Positions 7,462-14,285 of a stretch of DNA of 17,711 nucleotides are shown piece after piece (within the stretch, counting starts at the first letter, position 1; every line of letters begins with the position of its first letter). The notes under the pieces are model-generated. The model was not told the DNA's origin and made no database searches. It worked only from the letters and a program-made list of their open reading frames with translations. The position numbers and the translations under genes were made by a program. The stretch lies in the NCBI GenBank assembly GCA_017614795.1, contig JAGABD010000003.1, positions 1 through 17,711 on the forward strand, given 5' to 3'. Source of the stretch: Bacteroidales bacterium. GTDB taxonomy: Bacteria > Bacteroidota > Bacteroidia > Bacteroidales > UBA932.

Positions 7462-8946
7462 ATGAATCTTAAAAGTCTTGCCAAAGATACCGCCATTTAC
7501 GGGCTCAGCAGCATAGTCGGAAGGTTCCTGAACTATCTGCTCGTCCCTCTCTATACGACGAAGATCGCCGCTGAAAGCGGAGGCTACGGAATAGTCACAA
7601 ATCTCTACGCCTACACGGCCCTGCTTCTGGCAGTGCTCACCTTCGGCATGGAGACCACCCTCTTCCGCTTCTGCAACAAGGATGGCGAGGACGGCAAGAT
7701 GGTCTACAGCACGGCGCTTCGCCTGGTCGGCGGCGTAGGGCTTGTCTTCCTGGCGCTGGTCTTCTGCCTTCTCGGCCCCATCTCCGAAGCCCTTGGCTAT
7801 GCCGCGCATCCCGAATACGTCGGCTGTATGGCGATAATAGTGGCGCTGGACGCCTTCCAGGCGATAATGTTCAGCCGTCTTCGCCAGCAGGGAAGGCCCG
7901 TGCGCTTCATGGCGCTCAAGTTCGCCTATATCATCCCCAGCGTTCTGCTCAACCTCGTCATCTTTCTGGTTCTTCCCCGCTTCTTCGCGGGACATCCCGG
8001 GCTCGAGGCCCTGTGGGTGCGCTTCGATTACGGCGTGGGGCTCATCTTCTTCCTGAACCTGCTTTGCACGGGGCTGGTGACCTTCCTCTTCCTGCCCGAG
8101 CTCAAGGGCATCTTCCACGGTTTCGACGGCAAGCTCGCGAAGCGGATGCTCGCTTATACCTGGCCCCTGCTTCTGCTCGGCCTCGTGGGCATCCTCAACC
8201 AGGTGGCGGACAAGATTCTCTTCCCCTTCCTGATGCCCGGCGAAGAGGGAATGGTGCAGCTCGGCATCTACGGCGCCTGCGTCAAGATAGCGATGATAAT
8301 GGCCCTGCTTACGCAGGCCTTCAGATATGCCTACGAACCCATCGTGTTCAACGGCAGCCGCAGCAAGGACAGCCCCGAAACGCTTTCGGACGGAATGAAG
8401 TATTTCGTGGTGTTCGGCATCCTCGCGTTCCTCGCGGTGATGTTCTTCATGCCCGTGCTCAAGTTCTTCGTGGGCAGCGGCTATTGGGAGGGCCTCGGCG
8501 TAATTCCCGTAGTGATGGCGGCGGAACTCTTTATGGGCGTATATTTCAACCTCAGCTTCTGGTACAAGCTCAGCGACCAGACCTGGTGGGGCGCCGTGAT
8601 GAGCGCTACGGGAGCCCTCGTGATGATAGCGGTGAACGTGGTGGGAGTGCCCCGCATCGGCTATATGGCTTGTGCGTGGGGAGGATTCGCCGGATACGGA
8701 GTCGCGATGCTTATGAGCTGGTTCATCGGGCAGAAGCGCCATCCCATCCCCTACGACCTCCGCGGAATGCTGCATTTCCTTGTGATAGGCATCCTGCTCT
8801 ACGGCGTTTCGACCTGGCTGGAGCAGCTTCTGGGCGTTACTCCTTCGACTCCGCTCTTCGCGTGGTCCAGTATTTGCCTCCTTGCCTGCAATGCAGTGCT
8901 TCTTTGCACATACGGATATCTCGTTTGGAAAGAAATCAAATCATAA
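7462..8946 (+). CDS. MATE/Wzx-like polysaccharide flippase family membrane protein
   Basis: A 494-residue polytopic inner-membrane protein with about 12-14 hydrophobic helices over its whole length. The N-terminus, KDTAIYGLSSIVGRFLNYLL followed by VPLYTTKI, is characteristic of the MOP-superfamily oligosaccharide flippases that move lipid-linked glycans across the membrane. AFRYAYEPIVFN in the middle and a polar loop near residue 310 also fit. The ATG at 7462 is preferred over the TTG at 7455-end frame start (7453) because the latter lies inside the -7 box. There is no Shine-Dalgarno site, consistent with leaderless initiation. The next gene starts 7 bp after the stop. It heads an operon of exported propeller and Ig-like proteins, which suggests a role in surface glycan export, but no glycosyltransferases lie beside it and the substrate is unknown. 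Confidence 0.9.
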   Translation: MNLKSLAKDTAIYGLSSIVGRFLNYLLVPLYTTKIAAESGGYGIVTNLYAYTALLLAVLTFGMETTLFRFCNKDGEDGKMVYSTALRLVGGVGLVFLALVFCLLGPISEALGYAAHPEYVGCMAIIVALDAFQAIMFSRLRQQGRPVRFMALKFAYIIPSVLLNLVIFLVLPRFFAGHPGLEALWVRFDYGVGLIFFLNLLCTGLVTFLFLPELKGIFHGFDGKLAKRMLAYTWPLLLLGLVGILNQVADKILFPFLMPGEEGMVQLGIYGACVKIAMIMALLTQAFRYAYEPIVFNGSRSKDSPETLSDGMKYFVVFGILAFLAVMFFMPVLKFFVGSGYWEGLGVIPVVMAAELFMGVYFNLSFWYKLSDQTWWGAVMSATGALVMIAVNVVGVPRIGYMACAWGGFAGYGVAMLMSWFIGQKRHPIPYDLRGMLHFLVIGILLYGVSTWLEQLLGVTPSTPLFAWSSICLLACNAVLLCTYGYLVWKEIKS

Positions 8947-8953
8947 TCGCATA

Positions 8954-11005
8954 ATGAAAGCAATTCTCCTTTTTCTGGTGTCTTTGTTCGCACCGCTGAC
9001 GGTCCTTGCGGAACCCCAGTCCGGGGAACCCGTGATTACCAACATCACCAAGATCCTGCCCAGTTCGACGGCAGTATGCGTCGACGGGAACTATATGTAT
9101 TCGGGGCAGTTCCAAGGCATCATCAACGTATTCGACATTACCAATCCCAAGTCGCCGGTGGAGATCGGCGGCGTGAAGTTCGCCGGACAGGTGCGCCAGA
9201 TGGTTCCCTACAACGGCAAACTTTTCGTATCCTCGCGTGAAACGGGCGTCTGGATTTTCGACATTTCCGATCCGGCGAAGATTTCGCTTATCAGCCGCTA
9301 CGACGGCGTCGAGCTTTCGACGGGCATAGACGCCGCGGGCGACGCCATCTTCGTGGGCGAACGTATGACGGGCGTGGAGTTCGTCGACGGTCGCAATCCG
9401 CAGAAGGCGCAGCATATCCGCATCATCAAGACTCCCGAGTCGCAGACGGTATTCTACAGCGACGGCTATCTCTATTCCGGAGAATGGGCTGCCGGTGAGG
9501 TGACCATCTTCGATGCGAGGGACCTCGGCAATATCAGGAAGGTAAAAGTGATCAAGCTTCAGGGCATGGGCGATGGAATCTGGGTGAAGGGCAACCGCCT
9601 CTATGCCTCCACCGGCCACCATCACCGCAACCACGCCAAGAAGACGCAGGACGGCGATGGCCACGGAGTGGAGATTTGGGACGTCAGCAATCCCGAGGAC
9701 CCTCAGTTCATTTCGCGTACCGAGTTCGACATCTTCTACAAGATGGGCATCGACTACTGGCTCCCGAGGCCTTCGGGCGACGGCAAGACGCTCTTCTGCG
9801 GCGATGTGTACAACGGCTTGTATGTGCTTGACATCCAGAACGAAGGCAAGCCCGAGATCCTTTATCGCTGGATTCCGGAAAACAACCACGCGGTGACTTC
9901 GATGGCGCTGGCCGACGGCGTGGCCTACGTTTCGGTGGCCGGAGAAGGCCTCTATGTGATGGAGAGCCCGCGCGCCAAAGCCTGTCCCCGCGACCGCGGC
10001 GTGCTTCCCAAGGGACTTGACGCCCGCTACCAGTATCCTACGGACAAGTCCAGCAGGTTCAACGCCTGGGTTCCCGAGGTCAGAAGGGGCTCGGTCAAGT
10101 CCGCCGTTCCTTACCAGGACGCTCTCTTCGTGGGTTGCGGCGATGCGGGACTCTATACCGTCAAACTCGACAAGAAGGGCAGGCCCTATACCTTCGGCAC
10201 TCTCGACATTCCCTTCGCCTGCGGCGTTGCAGTGAAGGACGACCTCCTCTTCGTGGGTCAGGGCGAGATGGGACTCGGCGTCTATCGCATCGGCAAAAAC
10301 CTCGAACTCACCCTCGTGCAGATGATAAAGGAAGGCCTGAACCCTGGAGACCCGTCCAAGCAGTTCAGCTATTGGGTGACAATTCCCAACGACAAATACG
10401 TGGTGAACGCCTGCCGTACGGGCGGTTACCAGTTCCTCGCCATTGGCGGAACTCCCGAGAAGCCGACCTTCACCTATCGCAGGCAGTACAGCCTCAACCT
10501 CAACTACAACCGTTACATCGCGGAACAGGTCTGCCCCGGCGACCTTCTGGGATATTCTACCCGCAGCGGCCTTGTGTGGATAGACTTGAGCAATCCCAAT
10601 AAGGTTGATAAGCCGAAGGTGTACGGCAGTGTGAAGAACGGCCTCACCGAGGGTTGCACCCTCTACAAGGACGGCAAGCTGCTGCTCGCCAGGCACGACG
10701 GATTCGGACAGGACCGCGACCAGTTCTTCGCGATTGTGAACCCCGGCGAGGAGGAATTCCTCGATATGAGCAATTCCAACCGCGCCTTCGATGGCATCCC
10801 CCGCTGGGACGGCGAAAACACCATAGCGGTCTGCAACTTTGTGAGCATGTACATCTCCAAGGTGAACGCTTCCACTTTCTACAACTGCAAGCTCGAGTTC
10901 CAGGAAAGGACCATGGGTTATCCCGAGCCGGCAATCTTCTGGAAAGGCAAGACCATAGTTCCCTGCGGATTCCAGGGACTTCTCGTCGAGAAAGATAGAA
11001 AGTAG
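8954..11005 (+). CDS. Exported LVIVD-repeat beta-propeller protein
   Basis: A 683-residue secreted protein. MKAILLFLVSLFAPLTVLA is a type I signal peptide, probably cut after A19, with no lipobox. Residues about 30-340 carry repeated blades of the LVIVD type, for example INVFDITNPKSPVEIGGV, GVWIFDISDPAKISLIS, VEIWDVSNPEDPQFIS and GLYVLDIQNEGKPEILYR. A second set of blades runs from about 385 to the end, for example SAVPYQDALFVGCGDAGLYT and GLVWIDLSNPNKVDKPK. Two propellers are therefore likely. LVIVD repeats are found in surface and extracellular proteins of bacteria and archaea, and their ligands are mostly unknown. The ATG at 8954 is chosen because it begins the signal peptide and follows the flippase stop by 7 bp; an in-frame ATG at 8882 lies inside the flippase gene. 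The next gene follows after 3 bp. Confidence 0.88.
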   Translation: MKAILLFLVSLFAPLTVLAEPQSGEPVITNITKILPSSTAVCVDGNYMYSGQFQGIINVFDITNPKSPVEIGGVKFAGQVRQMVPYNGKLFVSSRETGVWIFDISDPAKISLISRYDGVELSTGIDAAGDAIFVGERMTGVEFVDGRNPQKAQHIRIIKTPESQTVFYSDGYLYSGEWAAGEVTIFDARDLGNIRKVKVIKLQGMGDGIWVKGNRLYASTGHHHRNHAKKTQDGDGHGVEIWDVSNPEDPQFISRTEFDIFYKMGIDYWLPRPSGDGKTLFCGDVYNGLYVLDIQNEGKPEILYRWIPENNHAVTSMALADGVAYVSVAGEGLYVMESPRAKACPRDRGVLPKGLDARYQYPTDKSSRFNAWVPEVRRGSVKSAVPYQDALFVGCGDAGLYTVKLDKKGRPYTFGTLDIPFACGVAVKDDLLFVGQGEMGLGVYRIGKNLELTLVQMIKEGLNPGDPSKQFSYWVTIPNDKYVVNACRTGGYQFLAIGGTPEKPTFTYRRQYSLNLNYNRYIAEQVCPGDLLGYSTRSGLVWIDLSNPNKVDKPKVYGSVKNGLTEGCTLYKDGKLLLARHDGFGQDRDQFFAIVNPGEEEFLDMSNSNRAFDGIPRWDGENTIAVCNFVSMYISKVNASTFYNCKLEFQERTMGYPEPAIFWKGKTIVPCGFQGLLVEKDRK

Positions 11006-11008
11006 AGT

Positions 11009-11965
11009 ATGAAAAAGATATTGTTTATTCTGGCATTTCTTGCGGTCGTGGCTTCCTGCGGGAAGGAGAAGACCGATAAAAAGGGCGGCAAGGACAACTC
11101 CATAAAGTCGGTTGTGCTGAGCAAGAACCTTATGATGATCGGTGCGGGCGTGGAATACAGATTGGCCGCGGCCTGCGAACCTGCGAGAGACAATGCGGAA
11201 TGGGAATGGATTTCCGACAACCCGGCCGTGGCAACCGTGAGCGAAACGGGTCTTGTGACTTCGAAAAAGGCCGGGGAGACGGTCATCCGCGCACGGCTCG
11301 AAGCCAAGGAAGATACCTGCAGGCTGGTGGTATGCGCCCTTCCCGAGGCGGTGGACCTTGGCATAGCGGGAGTCAAATGGGCCTCCTTCAATATCGGAGC
11401 AGACTCCGGCGAGGGCGTAGGATCGCCCTTCACTTGGGGCTCTACCCTTCCCAACGAACTCGACAAGAAGACCCCTTACCTGGTTTATCTTCGCGACGAA
11501 ATGGACCATCCCTACCAGCGGCTGACGAAGTACTGCCCGAACGCGGACTATGGTTATGAGGGCTATGTCGATCAGAGAACCAGTCTCGAGGCGGAAGACG
11601 ATGCCGCTACGCAGATTTTCGGCGTGGGCTGGAGGATGCCTGCGAAGAACGATTTCAATCAGCTCCTGGACAATTGCACCTGGACTTGGGTGTCTTCCAA
11701 GAACTGCTTCAAGATTTCGAACAAGAAAGACTCGGGCAAATACATCTACCTTCCCATAACAGGCCATACTGATCCGTCGTTTTCCCAGGAGAAGGGATAT
11801 TACTGGACTTCGGATCTCGAAACCGGTCATCCTTTAGGTGCGTATTATTACGAAATCCAGCACGTGAGCGGCAGTGCCAACGGCGACATTCACTCTCCTA
11901 TGACGGCAGTTCGCTACGCCAAGTATTTCATACGTGCCGTCAAGACAAAAGATTATTATGAGTAG
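11009..11965 (+). CDS. Lipoprotein with Ig-like (Big2) and FISUMP-type C-terminal domain
   Basis: A 318-residue lipoprotein with signal MKKILFILAFLAVVASC and Cys17. Residues about 31-109 look like a bacterial Ig-like group 2 domain: a strand-rich segment with WISDNPAVATVSETGLVTSK and KAGETVIRA, typical of Big2. Residues about 113-318 resemble the FISUMP/Fib_succ_major type domain found in many Bacteroidales lipoproteins: VDLGIAGVKWASFNIGA, FTWG, GWRMPAKNDFNQLLDNC and YYWTSD, ending in FIRAVKTKDYYE. Such proteins are thought to sit on the surface, and their ligands are not known. The C-terminal domain is related to the end of the FN3 lipoprotein at 14286-17624 (DWRMPYRREFIALRECC there). The gene starts 3 bp after the LVIVD gene and overlaps the next start by 8 bp, so it belongs to the same operon. 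Confidence 0.85.
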   Translation: MKKILFILAFLAVVASCGKEKTDKKGGKDNSIKSVVLSKNLMMIGAGVEYRLAAACEPARDNAEWEWISDNPAVATVSETGLVTSKKAGETVIRARLEAKEDTCRLVVCALPEAVDLGIAGVKWASFNIGADSGEGVGSPFTWGSTLPNELDKKTPYLVYLRDEMDHPYQRLTKYCPNADYGYEGYVDQRTSLEAEDDAATQIFGVGWRMPAKNDFNQLLDNCTWTWVSSKNCFKISNKKDSGKYIYLPITGHTDPSFSQEKGYYWTSDLETGHPLGAYYYEIQHVSGSANGDIHSPMTAVRYAKYFIRAVKTKDYYE

Positions 11966-13058
11966 AGACGGGTGGCTGGCGCTCTGCCTGCTGGCTCTCG
12001 TCGCCTGCGGCAAGGAATCCGGGGACGAGGAACTGCCGGGCATTCCCAAGAATCAAATCGAGATATCCGACCGCACGGTCGTGAACCAGGTTTCCACCGT
12101 GCCGGAACGCGGAGTGTGGCTCGACGGCAAGATAAGCGTCCTGCGCCCGTCGTGGAAGCCGACGACTTTCATTACTTTCTGGTCGTCGTTCGATTCCTAT
12201 ATGCAGATCGACTGCGCGACACCCTGGCTGGAAGACAATATCGGCAGGCTCAGGAGCACGATGACGGTGATCGGCAAGAACTTCAACCCGCAGCCCGGAT
12301 TCACCGACGGCGGCCAGTGGTTCATAGGTGTGCACGAAGTGTCCGGAGGAAAGCTCGTGGGATTCTTCCACGCCGAAAGCCATTGGAAGAACCAGTCGGG
12401 CGTATACAAGTCCATCGGCGTCGCCTATTCTACCGACCAGGGCAGAACCTGGACGCCAGGCGACAAGATTCTTTCGGGAGATGAACCCAAACCCACCACC
12501 AGCGACAACGACGGCCGCAGCTACGGCCTCGGCGACGGCTGCGTTGTGTGGAACAAGGAACGAGAGAGCTGGATTTGCTACTATTCCGGCTTCTGCCCCG
12601 CCCAAAACGATTTCTGCATATGCATGGCAGAGTCCGAGGATCCCCTGGGGGCTGCGGGCACCTGGAAGAAGTGGGACGGCTCCGGCTTCACCGTCGAGGG
12701 CTGCAACACCACTACCGGGCTGGGTGGCGTAAACACAGCCATCCGTTCGCTGCGCCATTTTCACGGCGGCAATCCTTCGGTTATGTACAATGCGGAGCGT
12801 AGCCAATGGATGATGGTATATCACCGCTGGGACCCGCACGTGATAATCTTTGCAACGAGTATCGACGGTATCACCTGGGGCGGGCCCTCTGCAATCTTCG
12901 ACCAGAAGATGGAACCCGGCGGCGCCATGTACCCCAACTTCATCTCCTCCGAGGGCGACCTCTCCGGCGGCAACACCTTCCGCATCTACTACGCCGCCGA
13001 CATGTCCTCCTCCGGCTCCCGCAAGCTCTGCTATAGGACTGTGACGCTGAATGATTAG
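11958..13058 (+). CDS. Lipoprotein with Asp-box beta-propeller, glycoside-hydrolase-like fold
   Basis: A 366-residue lipoprotein with signal MSRDGWLALCLLALVAC and Cys17, followed by acidic GKESGDEE. A canonical Asp box, STDQGRTW (158-165), and a second degenerate one, TSIDGITW, plus repeated Trp/Tyr-rich strands (GCVVWNKERESWICYYSG, GGNPSVMYNAERSQWMMVYH), indicate a five- or six-bladed propeller like those of sialidases and GH43/GH32-type glycosidases. I cannot assign a glycoside hydrolase family or catalytic residues, so it could be an enzyme or only a binding protein. The ATG at 11958 overlaps the previous stop by 8 bp (ATGAGTAG) and gives the lipobox; an in-frame ATG at 11934 would prepend PSRQKII and spoil the signal. 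It is the last gene of the operon that begins with the flippase. Confidence 0.82.
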   Translation: MSRDGWLALCLLALVACGKESGDEELPGIPKNQIEISDRTVVNQVSTVPERGVWLDGKISVLRPSWKPTTFITFWSSFDSYMQIDCATPWLEDNIGRLRSTMTVIGKNFNPQPGFTDGGQWFIGVHEVSGGKLVGFFHAESHWKNQSGVYKSIGVAYSTDQGRTWTPGDKILSGDEPKPTTSDNDGRSYGLGDGCVVWNKERESWICYYSGFCPAQNDFCICMAESEDPLGAAGTWKKWDGSGFTVEGCNTTTGLGGVNTAIRSLRHFHGGNPSVMYNAERSQWMMVYHRWDPHVIIFATSIDGITWGGPSAIFDQKMEPGGAMYPNFISSEGDLSGGNTFRIYYAADMSSSGSRKLCYRTVTLND

Positions 13059-13088
13059 CGGCGGGCCTTTTCTCCTTCCATCTGGCTG

Positions 13089-13210
13089 CTTTTTGGGCGA
13101 GGTCTGCTGAAACGCCTTGTACCTCGCCCATGGTAATGGCTTTTAAGATATCTATGGGGCATATTGAGTGGGCGAGGTCTCAATCAAAACAACAGACCTC
13201 GCCCAAAAAG
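13089..13210. repeat. 122-bp palindromic element with four copies of GGGCGAGGT
   Basis: Four arms alternate in orientation: 13089-13106 (CTTTTTGGGCGAGGTCTG, forward), 13121-13130 (reverse, 10 bp), 13169-13180 (forward, 12 bp) and 13193-13210 (reverse, 18 bp). The outer arms are a perfect 18-bp inverted repeat. The inner arms (13121-13130 and 13169-13178) are symmetric about the same centre, where AGATATCT (13146-13153) is itself a palindrome. It can fold as one long hairpin or as two side-by-side hairpins (13094-13130 and 13169-13205). It begins 30 bp after the operon's last stop. No coding frame is visible. It may be a REP/BIME-like or MITE-like repeat. Confidence 0.8.
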
Positions 13211-13242
13211 TAGTATACACACTCTATTAAATTGCTAAAAGG

Positions 13243-13350
13243 CTGGCGGCTAATTGCCTGATACATAGAAGATTGAATGATTCCTTCTACTGGGTTTTCG
13301 GGGTAGAAGGAATTGTTTATTTTGTTGATTTATAGGCAATTGGGCGCCAG
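13243..13350 (+). ncRNA. Candidate structured RNA: 108-nt gapless hairpin
   Basis: Positions i and j with i + j = 26593 pair from 13243/13350 to 13291/13302 without any bulge. Of 49 positions, 33 are Watson-Crick pairs, 9 are G-T and 7 are mismatches. The strongest blocks are 13243-13248, 13252-13259 and the 11-bp stem 13280-13290 with 13303-13313, around the loop GGGTTTTCGG. All nine imperfect-but-tolerated positions are G-T on the plus strand and none is A-C, so the plus-strand transcript pairs far better than the minus-strand one. The 3' arm is T-rich, so the structure could also serve as a terminator. A small TTGGCG/TGCCAA hairpin follows at 13363-13386. No promoter of the local type was found just upstream. 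Confidence 0.5.
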
Positions 13351-13383
13351 ACCGAATGGGGCTTGGCGTTTATTATTTGCTGC

Positions 13384-13450
13384 CAAAAACAATAAAGAAA
13401 AGTTTAAAAGTTAAAAAACAGAAAAATCTTATTAAAGAAACAGAAAAACT
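13384..13450. other. A-rich non-coding stretch with an 11-bp direct repeat
   Basis: A run of A tracts on the plus strand, with AAACAGAAAAA at 13416-13426 and again at 13438-13448, 22 bp apart (about two helical turns). It may be curved DNA upstream of the hicAB promoter. The rest of the intergenic region from 13351 to 13535 holds short hairpins, including AGCCGA/TCGGCT at 13501-13518, and no gene that I can see. Confidence 0.45.
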
Positions 13451-13535
13451 TGCATCACACCCCTTGACTTGCGATACAAGGTGTTGTAATTTTACTCTGG
13501 AGCCGATTTGATTCGGCTGGATAATAGTTGTCATT

Positions 13536-13587
13536 TCGTGTTGCAATATGACATAATGTTAGAAATTTTACTATCTTTGCAACACGA
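13536..13587 (+). promoter_or_regulatory. hicAB promoter and inverted-repeat operator candidate
   Basis: TATCTTTG at 13572-13579 matches the -7 consensus TAnnTTTG, with TATG at 13547-13550 as a weak -33 at 21-bp spacing. Two perfect 11-bp inverted arms, TCGTGTTGCAA (13536-13546) and TTGCAACACGA (13577-13587), bracket the promoter, and the right arm overlaps the -7 box. A repressor bound to both arms would cover the promoter. HicB, which carries a helix-turn-helix, is the natural candidate. Predicted transcription start is near 13586, about 18 nt before the hicA ATG. Confidence 0.65.
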
Positions 13588-13603
13588 TGAATCGAGTAAA
13601 GAT

Positions 13604-13792
13604 ATGAAGTATTCGGAGATTCATCGCAAACTAAAGGCGGCAGGCTGTTTCATCGTAAGATATGGTAAGAGGCATCCTATTTGGAAAAGTCCTCTAACAA
13701 ACAGGCTCTTTGAGACTAGCTACCACGAATCGGAAGAGGCAAAGCCTGGAACGAAGAAGAACATTGAAATCAATTCCGGAGTGAAGTTATGA
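13604..13792 (+). CDS. hicA: HicA-family mRNA interferase toxin
   Basis: A 62-residue toxin of the type II HicAB system, a small double-stranded-RNA-binding-fold RNase that cleaves mRNA when free of its antitoxin. The sequence runs MKYSEIHRKLKAAGCFIVRY and then GKRHPIWKSP, with H24 at the place of the catalytic histidine, and HESEEAKPGTKKNIEINSGVKL matches the conserved lysine-rich KPGT end. The ATG at 13604 is chosen because it gives the normal HicA length and lies after the promoter; an in-frame upstream ATG at 13508 would lie before the -7 box. It overlaps hicB by 4 bp (ATGA at 13789), which suggests translational coupling. The pair is AT-richer than the flanking genes, which fits horizontal acquisition. 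Confidence 0.88.
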   Translation: MKYSEIHRKLKAAGCFIVRYGKRHPIWKSPLTNRLFETSYHESEEAKPGTKKNIEINSGVKL

Positions 13793-14202
13793 AAGCAAAC
13801 AAACGAGTTACTGCGATTATTGAGCGAGGGCTGGATGGAAAGTATTCCGTTTACATCCAAAGCAAGAGTTATCCCTACGGTATTATAGGGACTGGTGATT
13901 CTGCAAAGGAGGCTCTTGACGATTTCTTTGAGGGTTACCGCGAGATGAAGGATTATGTCGAAAGTACCGGAGAGGCTTTCGTTGAAGCGGAGTTTGTTTT
14001 CAAGTACGACGTGCCGTCTTTTCTCCAGGAGTTCGCTTTCGCTTTTTCGCTGGCGGGCCTGGAACGTATTACCGGCATCAACCAAAAGCAGCTTGGCCAC
14101 TACATCAGCGGCTACAGGCGCCCTTCAAAGCGGACTGCGCTAAGAATCGAGTCTGGTATCCATTCCTTCAGTGAACAACTGAGTAAAGTTCAGTTTGTAT
14201 AA
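13789..14202 (+). CDS. hicB: HicB-family antitoxin with C-terminal helix-turn-helix
   Basis: A 137-residue antitoxin. Residues about 6-75 form the degraded RNase H-like HicB domain that blocks HicA (VTAIIERGLDGKYSVYIQSK, then GDSAKEALDDFFEGYREM). Residues about 79-125 form an Xre-type helix-turn-helix (GLERITGINQKQLGHYISGYRRPSKRTALRIE), so it probably also represses the operon through the inverted repeat at 13536-13587. It starts inside the hicA stop with a 4-bp overlap, in the toxin-first order usual for HicAB. The gene ends 17 bp before a tRNA-like remnant that reads in the opposite direction. Confidence 0.9.
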   Translation: MKANKRVTAIIERGLDGKYSVYIQSKSYPYGIIGTGDSAKEALDDFFEGYREMKDYVESTGEAFVEAEFVFKYDVPSFLQEFAFAFSLAGLERITGINQKQLGHYISGYRRPSKRTALRIESGIHSFSEQLSKVQFV

Positions 14203-14219
14203 TCTGGGATGCAGTTAAA

Positions 14220-14277
14220 GGGAGATTCGAACTCCTGACCTTCTGAATGCAAATCAGACGCTCTACCAACAGAGATA
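14220..14277 (-). pseudogene. Decayed tRNA-Ala(TGC) remnant, acceptor stem lost
   Basis: The minus strand reads through a D-arm (TCTC, TGTTGGTA, GAGC), an anticodon arm TCTGA-TTTGCAT-TCAGA with anticodon TGC, a variable loop AGGTC, and a T-arm AGGAG-TTCGAAT-CTCCC. The sequences that should form the acceptor stem on either side do not pair, and no CCA end follows. The D-stem and T-stem each have one mismatch. This is therefore a tRNA-Ala remnant rather than a working gene. It lies between the convergent hicB and FN3 lipoprotein genes, 8 bp beyond the latter's stop, in a position typical of an old integration scar. Confidence 0.72.
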
Positions 14278-14285
14278 AGAGACTA

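Noticed and set aside
7444..8775. Minus-strand open frame opposite the flippase gene
   Set aside because: The translation is His/Glu-rich shadow sequence of a membrane protein gene and crosses the divergent promoter.
8936..11830. Minus-strand open frame of 964 codons over the LVIVD and Big2 genes
   Set aside because: It is antisense to genes with signal peptides and recognisable repeats. Its product has no signal, domain or plausible start context.
13089..13350. CRISPR array or integron attC sites
   Set aside because: The repeats alternate in orientation with unequal spacing and there are no cas genes. No attC core sites (GTTRRRY) or integrase are present.
13243..13350. Retron msr/msd
   Set aside because: The long hairpin is suggestive, but there is no reverse transcriptase gene in the window and no flanking a1/a2 repeats were found.
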